A stretch of 64,000 nt of DNA from Stereum hirsutum FP-91666 SS1 (GCF_000264905.1 NW_006763138.1:1637254-1701253); one strand, 5' to 3'; positions 31,005-45,360 are shown, counted from the first letter of the stretch. Made by a program: numbers and translations. Notes: generated by a model from the letters alone, not told the origin.

Positions 31005-34000
31005 TCAATCACCCGTTCTGAAGTCCTCCGAAACGTACGTTGGTGGGGGCATCCTCTCCATCCTGATCTCGTCCATCTGCTGTCTCAAGCCTATAACCTG
31101 CGCCCTTAACTCGTCCACATCTGTCGTGCCGGATAGTCTCGGGGCAGAACCAGGTGACACAACGCTAGTCGATGGGTCGGAGAAAGAAGAACGTGTCCGG
31201 CGGTTTGGTGACCAAGAAAGGGTCCCAGATGTTGGATCACTCCCCTCACCGGCACCACTGACGCTTCCTCCACCACCACTTCCGCTTCCACTACCGCTTT
31301 GACTGGCCGCGACACCGGCACCCGGCCATTCAAAAGGCGTGGAGCTGAAACTCGACTGTCGCTCCCGTTCGAACTCTCTGAGCCTCATTCTCTGTTTGTC
31401 TGACAATGTAGCAGCAGATGCACCGATCCCAATTTCTGCGCTAGCTGTATCGGATGGGATGTTGCCCATGGCGAACGATTGTGCGGTTGACGGCTCCTTG
31501 TCCAGGAAGGGCTGGAAAGACGGGTCTTTTATCTGTGGATCTTCGTGTGCCTTTCGTCTTCTGAGCCAGATGAGGCCGACGACGACGAGTGCGACGGCGG
31601 CGACGCCACCGACAACGCCACCAGCTATAGCGCCGGCGTTGGATTTGGAGGAAGTGGATGAAGAGCTTGAAGACGTAGTCCCGATGTCTTGAGCGCTGAT
31701 GCTGTAAAGGAAAGCACGATCAATTTTTGAGCTCAGCAAAGTAAGTCATGAAAATGAATGCATACTCCAGAGCTAAGAACGCATACATCGCGCCTTGTGC
31801 CGGGCTGTGACGAGAAAGGAAAAATTAGGTATTCGTCTCAACAGTATAAGGACGGGAAGAAGACTAACCTCGCTCCAGATCCATTGCCGGCCAAGGCCGA
31901 CGTTGATACTTCCCACTGCTGGTTTGATGTAGGATCATATACATTTGGAAATGGTCCAAGAGTCGGGCTGACGTTGGTCCCCGCATGCGCGTGTAGGAGT
32001 GATATGAGGGAGTCTCGGACGGAAGGGTCGGAAGCAACTGCAGCGGCGAACATCTGCCAGGCTGGTGGTTGCCCGCGTACATGTAGACTGTGAGTTACGG
32101 TTCGGTTCGAATTAAATGAAAGCAGACATGATACGAACAAGATGTTGTGTAGGACTCGTCCGTGCTGTCGTACGGGATACCATATACGTAAGAAGTGTCC
32201 GTCATGAGCGACTTCATCTTGTTCGTCTGCGCTGTGATTATCTGGTGAAATTGGCCAAAACGATTCAGTACTCCGCAGGCTAGCACAGGACTGGGAACAA
32301 TGATATCGGGAGCAGACATACTGATGAATTGATGAAGTTTGTTCCCAACCACTTGTCGAAGAACAGGTTGTAGCCCAGATCCCAGGATCCTGTGTCCCCG
32401 AAGTCGGCCATCATCAATCCTGCCGACGTCAAAGATTGAGGATCCCATTGTGAGAAAAGGCTCGACGCGGAGGTCTATACGCAAAAAGCGAGAGTGTTTG
32501 CGATGTGCAAGTGATCGTCAGGACCAAATGGTGCGGGGAAAAGATCGGTGATCGGGCAGGGGCGAATTTGATGGATGGTGGCGCTTGGAAGGAAAGACAA
32601 CGTACAGAATAGGATGACGAGTCGGCACTTTTGCCGAGTGCAGAAGAAAGCTGAGACATAGCCTTTACCGCGATGATGCCCTTGAGAGCTACATTTGGCC
32701 TGCGATTACGATTTAGCCTCCATTAGACTCGCCTCTCGATACCGAGATGTAGACTCACTCATTCGAGGAGCCAGTAAAAACGTTGCTGACTATGTAGTCG
32801 GTCCAAGTTTTGAACAAATTATACTAAAACGAAATGAAGTGAGAACTAGTGAAGATGAGTGTAGAGATGGCAGAAGCACCTACGTATTGGTCGACCATGC
32901 TCGCATCCCCGGTGGTGCGCGCCAACGAGTATGCCATAGTGATCATATTTCCACCCTCTGAAAACACGGTATGCGAGCATAGAGAGGGTCCAGACGATTA
33001 GTACCCCCGGGCACAATAAGCATCCTCACAACTCACGTTCAACGCCCGCTGAATGACCATCACTATTCGTCGTCGCGATGGGATATGCAGTCCCTGCACC
33101 AGCGTATGTCCAGCATAAGAGAGGGAACAGTCGGACAACATAATAAGAAAGGAAATGAACTGACCTGCGTCCTGAGCAGGGTAGTCATTCGTGTACGAGG
33201 ATGAATTTTGGAACCTCAGCAGTGTCTCCAGCAGAAGTGGCCCCATAGACGGATCCACCGACATGAAGAAAGGCCATGAAGCGTACATCGTCTCGACCGC
33301 ATTCACCCGCCTATGTCATGGTGACAATGAATTTGTTTACCTAAGATAAAGGCTAGGAGTGGTGGACGCACCTAGAATTCCCCGCTGTGTCACCCAAGTT
33401 CTTCTGGAATGCAAGAACGTCGCTCGTATTCCAGCTCCCATCAGATGCTTTGGATACAGTCAGCTGTACAGCACCAAAGACCTGCCTGCCATTGTGAATG
33501 AGAGCGTTAAAGTGAGCTGTAAATCCCGAGGCAGGATACACGCACCTCGCAGCCAACGCAACGATGTCTGCGTATTCGTCTGAGATCTTGCGGGCGGCAG
33601 TCATGATGGAGTCGTCTAATGATTCCGCGCGTGACTTTGTAGCAGTAAAGTTGGTGAGGAAGTCATTGATCTGATACGGGACATGAGACGTTCACTTTAG
33701 TACGAATACTGTAAAATATTTAGGTACGGTACGCACCAAAGTATCCGTATCTGAGTACTCGGTCGACATATAATACGGATACCGATCCTGCGAAGTCCCT
33801 GAAAGATCGACATACGATATCGCAGGCGACTGAACGAAGCCGATGGCCCACACAATGGGCTCGCTAGTCGACGATATGTTTCCAAGATCGTGTGACATCG
33901 CGAAGACGGGATAATCACTACACGTGTCATTATTAGACATAACTCGGCAAGGAAGAGCTTTCGATGTAGAGATGCTGACTTGTTGATGGCACGGAAAGTC

Positions 34001-35033
34001 GTGTTCAATGTTCCATCTAAGGCGCCACTAGAGTTGAAGGCCCGTCGCGTTGTATCAGACCATTCTGTTGCGTACGTCATTGACGAATTCTGCGATCACC
34101 ATCAGCTACCTTTTGTAACTGCCATATACCATTCGAACCACGTACTGTATTTGTGGCAAAATACAGACTTCCCCATTCAGCCATACCCTGCGGAGTGCGT
34201 TCTGTATACTGAGATTGTGTTGCAAGGAAGGCTTCATGATAGACGTAGTTTGTGCTCCTGGACGTGTTCCAATTCGCGATTTCGGTTGAGTCGGCCGAGA
34301 GCCACTCTGAGGAATTCACCAAGGTTGGTAACAGGGATTGAAAGTAAAATGGGAAGCATCAGCGCACCTGCGGTAATATCTGAGTACACTTGGACGCTGT
34401 GTTCATTCCCGTCCGTCGACCAAGCCTCAAAATACATGTACGCGAATGGCAACGATTGCAGAGTCCAGTCTCCAGGCTTTGGACCATCAAATGCTCCGTC
34501 AGTAAAGCTATAAAAGGCAAATACGACCAAGACGCACCTCGATCGGACTCAGGAAAGTGACATTCAGATCCATGGGACCAGCCTGAATTGTGAAGACCGT
34601 GCGTGTAGGAGTTATTGTGGTGGCCGTCAGGTTCGTTGCACCTCCATATTCTGTTGTGGTTCCGAGCCATTCATACGACGTCCCATCAATTCTCACGTAT
34701 CCTGTCCATCCGAGAACTTGATGCTACAAGAGCCACGCCTTGCGTCGGACGAATATTGATTTTCCAGAACGAGGAAGGTGCTTACAGTGTCCCCCTAGTG
34801 AGATATGAGAATCGACAGGAATTATGAAGGAGTCTCCTAGTACATACCGGTGGAGATTGGATAGTGCCCGGCCATTCGTTTGGTGGTGTTCTGACGCTTG
34901 TTGTGGGGAGCCACGCACTGAAGTACGGAGATCGTACAGTGAGCGGGGTCACAGGAGGTAAAAAGCTAGCAGTCGCCGAGAAGACGTGAACAAGGACGAA
35001 GAAAAGCAGGCAAAATCCAGTACATGTGGGCAT
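31005..35033 (-). CDS. Glutaminase A-like secreted enzyme (GtaA, DUF5127/DUF4965/DUF1793) with C-terminal membrane anchor
   Basis: A fungal extracellular glutaminase family protein (L-glutamine to L-glutamate plus ammonia in characterised Aspergillus members). It starts with a signal peptide (MPTCTGFCLLFFVLVHVFSA) followed by PLTVRSPYFSAWLP, the family's N-terminal block. Further blocks are LGWTGYVRIDG, WGSLYFATN, PVFAMSHDLG, WPFFMSVDPSMG, DYPAQDAGTAYPIAT, EGGNMITMAYSLARTTGD, ADFGDTGSWDLGYNLFFDKW, YGIPYDSTD and GPFPNVYDP. Exon 2 appears to be only 9 nt (34786-34794, GGGGACACT), joining exons ending at 34848 and starting at 34723 in phase 0. Beyond the enzyme, a Ser-rich stretch leads to one hydrophobic span (AGGVVGGVAAVALVVVGLIW) with basic stop-transfer RRRK and a cytoplasmic tail of about 190 residues, Gly/Ser-rich with a short coiled-coil-like DELRAQVIGLRQQMDEIR. 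Many introns; total roughly 900 residues. Confidence 0.85.
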
Positions 35034-36093
35034 GAGTACTAGACGAGGAGCAAAGAAGACGACAAGGCGTGATGGGGCAGATGGTGGTGGTAGTCACAAC
35101 ATGCAAGCAGTGCCTTCCTCAAGGATGCCAAAGGTGTAGGTGACGATGCCGGGGCTAGCCAAAAATGACAAATTAACCATGCTGATCAACGCTTGTTTTC
35201 CTTCCCTTCGATCACTGTCCGATATCGGGGGCTCGTGCCTTGCATCATCAGATCACCTTCCGAGGCGGTGGTTAAAGCAACGACTTGTTGGATTTTTCGG
35301 GTTTTAACTGAGACTATATGCCTCTCAACAACTACACGGTCCGGGGAAAGGATTGTAGCAAGGGACCGTCACCAGGCTACGCAACTAGGTGCTCAATTTG
35401 GTGGTCATAGAGAAAAAGTCCAGCGACTTCATAGAGCGAAGAACAAAACGCAATAGGAAGAAAAGGCGTAGACCATCGGAACAGCCTGCGCAGTGAAACT
35501 GGTCGCAGTTGAAAGCTCGGATCAGACGATAGTGAGCGCTAAAATGTTACGGCATGCGCAGAGGTTCAGTGAGAGATCTTTCCAGGTCCGAATTGTCTGG
35601 TTTTTGATCAAGGCTCAGCGCTCATGCGCTCATGGGAGGTCCGAGGATCGAACCTGATCGAACCTGCCACTCCTTTCCTCCACCAATTGAGGAAGCCATG
35701 TCGACCTGTGTCGACCCGACTCGACATTCGACTATGAATCGAATGTCCAGACAGGTCGACTCGGACGCTGTCTGGATCAGATACCTATTGAGCATACCGA
35801 GATGTTGGTATCATCCTACTAACTGTAGTAGTTTCCTGTTCACAACCATACCGTAAGGTCCGCTGATTATTCTTCGTAGAATGCGGTGGCATAAGTAAAC
35901 ATCTGTGAACAGACGACAGACATTATCATGATACTAAGTAGTGTCCGTTATCAGACTCATGATTTGTGCAAGTCAAATCGAGAAGGCTTCATACCGAAGT
36001 GGCTGGCAGCGCTCTGGTAGAAAAGGGCGTTTTACCTTGAAGGTCAAGGCCAGTCCTCCATAAATACAAAAACATCCCGAACTATCATGCATT
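35034..36093. other. Intergenic with a small palindrome
   Basis: About 1.06 kb upstream of the glutaminase gene. Contains GATCGAACCT twice in tandem (35647-35666) and an imperfect palindrome at 35700-35760 with 10-bp arms GTCGACCTGT/ACAGGTCGAC and inner arms CATTCGA/TCGAATG. No gene recognised. Confidence 0.5.
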
Positions 36094-36178
36094 GACAACT
36101 GTGAGATTCGAACTCACGCCCCGAAGGACTAGATTCAACACCTGATTCTAGCGCCTTAGACCGCTCGGCCAAGTTGCC
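36094..36178 (-). tRNA. tRNA-Leu (anticodon CAG) with very short intron
   Basis: 85 nt on the minus strand. Acceptor GGCAACT pairs with AGTTGTC; the D arm GCCGAGCGGTCTAAGGC is the standard fungal tRNA-Leu sequence; anticodon stem CTAGA/TCTAG; class II variable arm TCCTTCGGGGC; T arm GTGAGTTCGAATCTCAC. The anticodon loop region is 13 nt, which fits loop AT-CAG-G plus A with a 6-nt insert TGTTGA at 36135-36140 between positions 37 and 38. A T-rich stretch follows downstream. The amino acid call rests on the Leu-type D arm and the CAG at positions 34-36. Confidence 0.85.
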
Positions 36179-36570
36179 GATCTCATGAAGCGTTAACAAT
36201 TTTTTACAATGGCCTTTATTCCCTGTTCACCATCCTGGTCACACCCCCTCTGGCGCTCACGCCGCCACTTCCACTCTCCGTCCATCACCCCTCCATAGCT
36301 TGCCGCATTTTTTCAACCAAGGATAGCCTGAAGAGTTGGAAGTAAGATAATTTTCTGCACGTTCAACTTTTCTAGTACCTGCATACTTATCCAAATGTTT
36401 GAAGCAGTCTTAATAACATTCGTCACCTTACCGTGGTTGTACTTGCCCAACACCACTTCGAAGTACAAGTGCTTGTTCGGAATCTGTTCCTATAAACACA
36501 GTGCGTAATGCAGCTAGCTTGCAGCCCTACAGAAGATGTACTGACTTATTGGCTTGCGTATAAGCTAATC
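36179..36570. other. Upstream region of the RBM25-like gene
   Basis: About 390 bp between tRNA-Leu and the RBM25-like start codon. An in-frame ATG at 36508 would add 21 residues with no family similarity; the residues before MQSGPPNR look like untranslated or intronic sequence. Confidence 0.4.
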
Positions 36571-39308
36571 ATGCAATCCGGGCCTCCAAACCGGTTAGGA
36601 CTTGGTCTGCGTGCTCCTCTGCCCTCGTATGGCCAGGGTCCCTCAATGCAGGCTCTTGCACAGCAGCAGCAGCAGATGCACACGCAAACATTTGTGCCAC
36701 CTCAAACGCAAAAAATGGTCAATCTCTTCATCGGTTCCATCTCGGGAGGCATCACCGACGCGTTCTTGAACGAGCTACTTTCAGTGCGTGTTTTCGCTTG
36801 TCATATTTTACTCTTTTCCCCTCTCTTTCTTCTTCCGGAGTGAGATGACGGAAGTGGGAGCTGGATAGTTGGATGGCTGGTCAAGGCTGCTAAACGGATG
36901 GGTGGTTGGATGGCCGCGTTGCGTTGAGAGTCCATCGTGCGATCCTATCCATCTTTCTCTCTGAATATTCACAGCGCTTGATCCTATTCCCTGCACGGGA
37001 AACGAATCAAAGAAATACCCTTTATGTTCTGCGCGTTCAGACCTCGCTGAAACAAAGGCAGTGCTGCGTTCTACAACGGCAGAATTCAATCAAGATTCGT
37101 TTCTGAGAGCGCGGAAAAAAGGATCCTGCACTGTGATCTGACGCGTCGCATGTAGCCCACATCATTCTTGAATGGTCGCTAAACAATTTAAACAGGCATG
37201 TGGGCCAGTCAAATCGTTCAAACGGTTGATAACGCCCGCTGGAAAGCCCCAAGGGTTCGGATTCGCAGAGTTCGAAGACCCGGATAGTGCCCTTCGAGCG
37301 ATGTCACTGTTGAACAACGTAGAGCTTCCGGCGCTGGAGGAGGGCTGCGTGAGCAAAAAGCTGCTGGTGAGTGTGACTATACTTGAAATGGTGGTATTCC
37401 GTGTTACTGACAAGATAGTGTGGCTAGGTCAAAGCCGACGAAAAGACAAGGAATTTCCTCGATGCGTACTCAGCACAACGTATGAGCACAAACGTATGTC
37501 TCCCCTTATGCGCATTTCATACGTGAAGTAGATGCTCATTTATATCTAATTGCACTCCTCCAGACGGACGAAGAAGCCTCCGCCCACGCCCGTGCCACGG
37601 TCACCAAACTGCTCACGGACCTCACTCACACCTCAAAAAACGCCCCGGCCGTCAACTCCGCAGACAAATACGTCATTCCACCGCATCTACACGACCTCCA
37701 GGAAGCCGACCTGCCCGAAACTCAACGCGGGCTCGTCATCAATGAGATCGCACAGTTCCGTGAACGGGCGGCAAAGAGGGAGCGAGAAAAGTCGAAGGAT
37801 ATCAAGGCGCAGAATTTGGCGTTCGGGATGAATATGGGTGGAGCTGTAGGACCGTCGGCTGGTGGGGGTGGGGGTGCGGGTGCGGTGGGTAATGGGGCGA
37901 TGGGTGGGAATGTGCCGAGTGGGCCGAAGGTGAGGGAGTGGGGGAAGCCACAGGGGGCACCGAGTGGCCCGGGTGGAGGGAAGGGAGCGTTGGGAAAAGA
38001 CGCGCAGCAGGGCTATCAGAAACCACCAGGGTTCGTTAGGGGACAGTCTGGTGGAGAGGGCGCAGAGGAGAGGGAGTTTGCGAAGCCAACGAAGACGGAT
38101 GAGGAGCTCGAGGCGGATAGGAAGGAGGCTAGGCGGAGAGACGAGGAGAATTCATTCCGCGATGTGAGTCCTCCAACATCTCCTGCTCTCCCATTGTACA
38201 AATGCTTACAAGTGTTGAGTATAGCGAGAACGTCGGTACGAGCCAAGAGAACGCGCTCGCATTCAAGCTCTAGAACGGACAATTGCCCGTGAGCGAGCCT
38301 CAAAAGATGCGCAAGCCCGCGATGCTGCCGAATTCCGTTCCCGTCTCGCCATCTGGGACGACGACGAATCCGACGAAGTCTTCTACACCGACCGGTCCCG
38401 CTGGCGAGCCCAACGTGCTAGGCGACTAGCCATGGAAGAAGCGCAGGACGCCGAATCGCGAGCCTTCGAAGAGCGCGAGGTCGACAACTTGCGGAGAGAG
38501 AGCGAGGCGTTCCTCGCGAGGCAGATGGACGAGATGCAGGCGTTGGCGGAGGAGCAGAGGAAAGCGGGGATGTTGCTCGATGATGGTGCGCCTGTCAAAC
38601 TTAATGTCTCTTTGGCTCCTGGGCCGGCACCGAAGGCGGAGGGTGGAGAGAAGTCGGCGCCGGCGAAGACAGTGTTTGGACAGGAGGAGGAAGAGGAAGA
38701 TGCGGTGAGGAGGAGGAAAGTGCCACTTGTGAAGTTGGACTTTAGTGCGGCGAATGATGGAGAAAAGGCGAAGGAGCGGTTGGAGAGGATCAAGGCATCG
38801 GTGCCGAAGGACAGGGAGTCGTTGTTCAAGGCGAAGGTTAGGTGGGACGGTGTTACGGACGTGAGCTCTTTTCTTTTATGTCCATGGAAGGGTAAGATGC
38901 TAAGCCTCTCGTTATAGGTCATGTTGGACAGGAAGCTCGAGCCATTAGTGAAGAAACTCATGGTCAAATACCTTGGTGAACTTGAAGACGATGACCTTGT
39001 TATGTTCGTCCTCGAGCATCTCAAAGACCATAAATCGCCACAAAAACTCGTCGAAGGTCTCGAGCCGGTGCGTCGTCCTATCCACCTCGCATTGTCTACT
39101 AATACAGCACGATCACTGTCGTCGAGCCTTGCGTTGACCTTTTTTCCCGTTTTGTCTCCATCTATGAAAAAAAATTGTGCGATGTCCTTTCTAACAGGTC
39201 CTTGAAGAAGAATCAGTCGAACTGACGATAAGCGTTTGGCGACAAGTCATCTTCGAAAGCATGGCGTACGGAGAAGGGCTACACACGGAGAAGATGCTAG
39301 TGGACTAG
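36571..39308 (+). CDS. RBM25-like pre-mRNA splicing factor (RRM - charged region - PWI)
   Basis: Nuclear RNA-binding protein acting with U1 snRNP in 5' splice-site choice; the yeast counterpart is Snu71. The N-terminal exon has a Gln-rich leader and the RRM RNP2 motif VNLFIGSISG; after an unusually long 412-nt intron (36784-37195) the RRM continues with PVKSFKRL and RNP1 KPQGFGFAEFE. The middle has EREKSKD, a Gly-rich stretch, and a charged RERRYEPRER region with RLAIWDDDESDEVFYTDR and a long Arg/Glu helix. The C-terminus is a PWI domain: KVRWDGVTDVMLDRKLEPLV, KKLMVKYLGELEDDDLVMFV, SPQKLVEGLEP, ending GLHTEKMLVD. Order and motifs match the family; length is roughly 780 residues. Start at 36571 was preferred to the in-frame 36508. 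Confidence 0.9.
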
Positions 39309-40004
39309 TCGGACGGGGGGCAGGTGCGTTCGTGTGCCATTGCACGTTTGGTTCTGCTGAGTTCTGTATGTCGTGAGATTCGCTTTTTTTGCTATCGAGT
39401 CCTAGTATCTTCGTGCCAGCCCGTGGGGACCGTATTTTGTGGAGCAGAGGGAGTTATGCTTATATTATGGTCGTGAGTAGTACCTCTTGATCCAGCGTGT
39501 TGTCGTAAATGATATGCCTTTTCTTGGTCTCTATGTCAGAGGGATGTTTGTATACTGAATTGTGCGAACATGAACGAAGCGAAGCTGAACTACCCATCCA
39601 CCTTACGCTCGTGGAAGGTGTCAAATATCGTAAGCTCACCACACAAAGTGGAATACGTATGGGGGATCGTCGGCAATGCGATGGCGCGCTGCGACTAGAG
39701 TTTACACTGAGGATAAAGTAGTCCTTTAGTTAGACGAGGGGTCGGTCGTGAGTTGGCCCGAGAGTTGTCTTCCCTTCCCATGGGGAAATAGATATACTCT
39801 TTCCATTGTACCGCATCGTTTACATAGTTCCTCCTTTGAATTCCAACGTTCGCTAGGGGTTTGCGCTACGAGAAATTTCGAGAGCTCACGGTGCCACATG
39901 TGTGGCGGTGACCTTTAAGCACCCGTGGGAACTTTAGAGGCATTTTCTCGAAATCTCTCGTCCACCGTCTAACCAGTTGACCATTCTCTATCCCTACCAC
40001 CAAC
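39309..40004. other. Intergenic between RBM25-like and PRMT3-like genes
   Basis: 3' flank of the splicing factor and 5' region of the methyltransferase, about 0.7 kb. No gene or repeat seen. Confidence 0.5.
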
Positions 40005-42537
<2,533 letters not shown>

Positions 42538-42773
42538 ATGAAGGTCGAGGTTATAGACTAAGTACTATGTGAAGTTGCCACTTTGTTGTATTTTGAACTT
42601 GTCCGCGAACTTTTACCATTCCACTTGCGATATAATCGAGACATGTGCTTGAAGACGCTGTTGATCGTCTATCACCGTCATCCGCCCTGCCACCGCCGTC
42701 TTTTTCTCTATGATGCTGCTCATCTAAAATCTTTGAAATTATGATAGAACTTTATGTAAAGCAACATAAATGT
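42538..42773. other. Spacer before tRNA-Trp
   Basis: 3' flank of the PRMT3-like gene; nothing else recognised. Confidence 0.4.
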
Positions 42774-42860
42774 GGCTCCGTGGCTCAGTGGTAGAGCGTG
42801 TGATTCCAGCAGAGAAGGTGGATATCCACAAGGTCATCCGTTCAAATCGGGTCGGGGTCA
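42774..42860 (+). tRNA. tRNA-Trp (anticodon CCA) with 15-nt intron
   Basis: 87 nt. Acceptor GGCTCCG pairs with CGGGGTC (two G-U pairs), discriminator A; U8-G9; D arm GCTCAGTGGTAGAGC as in other fungal tRNA-Trp; anticodon stem TGTGA/CCACA with one mismatch at the loop end; CCA at 42806-42808; intron 42810-42824 after position 37; T arm ATCCGTTCAAATCGGGT. The gene is followed by TTTTT, a pol III terminator. Confidence 0.85.
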
Positions 42861-43197
42861 TTTTTAATGCCAACTGCTGGATATCTAAATCATTGATCTT
42901 TTTCGCTGGCTGCCCACTGGGTACCATATGTACCTTTTGTTTTAAATATGCATGGGTGAGTAAAAAAAAATCTGGTCAATCTCACCTCTGAATCGGCGCC
43001 GACCCGACAGGTACCACCGCCTGTGGTCGTCACTCGCCTTTTCCACTTACGTTGTCCCCAGGACTGACTTTAATCGAACGGCAGACAAAGTTTCAGCGTG
43101 ACTTTTCAACGCCGCTAGAGTTCATTAAAGGTATCTTGCTACAACGATATAGCCACTGTCACTGGGTAAGCTATGGAGGAGGGCACGAGTAACGATG
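42861..43197. other. Spacer after tRNA-Trp
   Basis: 337 bp between the tRNA and the 3' end of the BTB gene. Contains a run of A near 42962. No gene. Confidence 0.4.
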
Positions 43198-45014
43198 TCA
43201 TTGCAGCGATAACCACACATCTAAGTTCGCCCATAGTCTCTCTCTCTGCCTTTGCCACGTATTTCTACGTAAATCCGAACACTCCTTGCAGAATCCCTCC
43301 CTCTCCCATTCTAGCCCGATCAAGTACTGCAGCCCCATTATAGGATCATGAAGGAAGTCGGCGACTTGAAAGAGTTCAGGCCCCACAAGTTCAAGCCACA
43401 GCAAGTCACAATGGTCTTTGTCGTCGGAGACGCATCGAGTATTTTTTGTTGGGTCTGGTGCCACTGGGGCGCAGGGTGCGAAGGAAGGTGGAGGCGAAAT
43501 TGTTGTCATCCACTCTCTGACCAGGTGCTCCCTAGCATTCACAAGTCGTAAGAGGTCCTTCGTCGATATTCCTTCCACTGCGCCGTCGTCTTCATCGTCC
43601 AACATGTCTTGTTGAAACGCAGTTGCTCGCAGAAGCTCGTAGTATGCTCTCTTACGGATTTGAGGTAGGTTGCACTGCCGAGCGAGGAGGATAGAGGCAG
43701 TGGCGTTGGAGATACGATTGTCGTCAACCTTATCGAGGGAGTCGGGCCACATTTCGGTGAGAACGTGGGTGGCCCATTCGCGCGCTTTGACGAATTCGAG
43801 AGCCGTAGAAGCGCGCATGACGGAGGCTAAGATAGCGAACTGCGGTGGAGCAAATGCATAGGAGCTAGGAGGAGAAGGCAAGGTGTGTTAGCTGAGGTTC
43901 GACACAAAGAGACGCGCAACACAGTGAAATTTTTACATAGCGTCGTCCAAGAATGCTAAGAGTTGTTCGAAGTCCTCCGCCGTTGTGATACGGATGACAT
44001 ATTGATCGCATGCGTCGAACTGAGAGGGAACACGCTTTGCGTCTTCACGCTCGACCTCTCGCTCGACCTCTGCATCTGAACTTCCATCATTTGTCGGTTC
44101 GGCACTTACCCGCCCCCGATCGAATAAGTCGCGAAAGAAAGCCGATTGTCGAGCGAGATGAGAGCGATAGAGCTTGAAAACAGTATTCTGAATCTGTATA
44201 ACGACGGAACCGTCAAGATGCCAGAACTCTCGGCTCTTTCTCAAACCAGCGCTATCATGTCGGGAACGCTTTGTCGAACTGCGAGGATTGCTTTGGACCC
44301 CCTGTGACGACTGGTTCGCTGCTTCGGGTGGCGTCTTGCGCTTCCCTGTGGTCGGTGTTGAGGATGTGGCTGTTTGGGAGGATGGTGTTGGGCGAACTCT
44401 CGTGGGCGTAGGCTTGGGCCGCTGAGTAGACGACGGAGCGGAAAGCTAGCGACAGGGTATCAGGACGGCGACAGCAGCGACATTTGACTGAAGGCACCTA
44501 CCTGAGAGCTGTTCGGCATGTCCTGTGTTCCTGTCAGTAATTGTCTGACCTTAGGAAATTCGGGCTCGGGGGACGAATCACGATGAATTTGGCCCTCGGG
44601 AGATTCGGGGACAGGCTGATTTGGTGGTGTTCTACTTTTGGCATTTTCATTCCTTGCAGATTTCGGATTCAGAAAGAAATCGGGTCCTGTGTACTCGCCG
44701 CTGCAGTCTTCTGTGCCTGTACAAACTCCCTTGTCGGTCCGCGCGTATGCTGTAAGTCAGTGGATTTCCGAGCAGTGGTCAAGCATAATCAAGAAAATAC
44801 CTTTTCTTCGTGTCTACTGTGGGTAAGCGACGGTTGGGGATCTGAGCGCAAGATCTCCTTCGAGGTACTGGCGGTGTTGTCGATGGCCTCCTGCTTCAGC
44901 TCGACAGCCTGAGCAATCGTATTCTTCGATCTCTGAAATACCGTGTAGCTTGAATAAGTAGTGATGTAAACTGAGAGGCATGCAAAACTGTGATCAACTC
45001 ACGGTACGGGCCAT
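43198..45014 (-). CDS. BTB/POZ domain protein, Agaricomycete type
   Basis: A BTB protein of unknown partner; such domains mediate dimerisation and often recruit cullin-3. The BTB core reads SREFWHLDGSVVIQIQNTVF, KLYRSHLARQSAFFRDLF, then an acidic insert, YVIRITTAEDFEQLLAFLDD, and after an intron at about 43880-43935 YAFAPPQFAILASVMRAST and KAREWATHVLTEMWP. The C-terminal helices run to LDVWLSLQ at the stop. Upstream, exons encode a disordered Ser/Pro/Thr-rich region (PTPTRVRPTPSSQTATSSTP, KRSRHDS). I place the start at 45014 (MART, then RSKNTIAQAVELKQEAIDN after a 70-nt intron). Around 44640-44770 two reading frames each carry plausible protein and no splice pair joins them cleanly, so the exon structure there is unsettled and a frameshift is possible. 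If that part is wrong, the ATG at 44519 (MPNSSQ) is the next start. Confidence 0.8.
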
Positions 45015-45360
45015 ATCGCTCGGATCGACGTGACGCGTGAAGGTGTGAATGGAAAGCCTGACGTTGGTCGATCGGAGAAGAGGAGATACGGTACTTTTCC
45101 ATCGTCTGGCTCGGTCATTTTCTTGTGACACGCGGACGGACCGAGCGCCTGGCGCGATAGCATACGTAAGCACGTAACTCCCTTCGCGCAACGTCGAACC
45201 TCGTTCAACCCCACGGAGGGTTTTCGCATTCAGATGGCTCGGAGCTTGATTCCCAGAGTGATCACCATCTGTAGCAAACGGTGGCGTTGCGTACATGGAT
45301 CTCGCGAGTCGAATCCCGCGGCCGTAAGACTAAAGCTATTACTTGGCTATTACAATCACG
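45015..45360. other. Upstream region of the BTB gene
   Basis: About 350 bp. Overlapping ORFs on the minus strand have no family signal. A tRNA-like fragment near 45300 was examined and rejected. Confidence 0.35.

Noticed and set aside
45240..45330. tRNA-like fragment with GCGAGTCGAATCCCGC
   Set aside because: The T-loop does not start TTC and no acceptor or D arm pairs with it.
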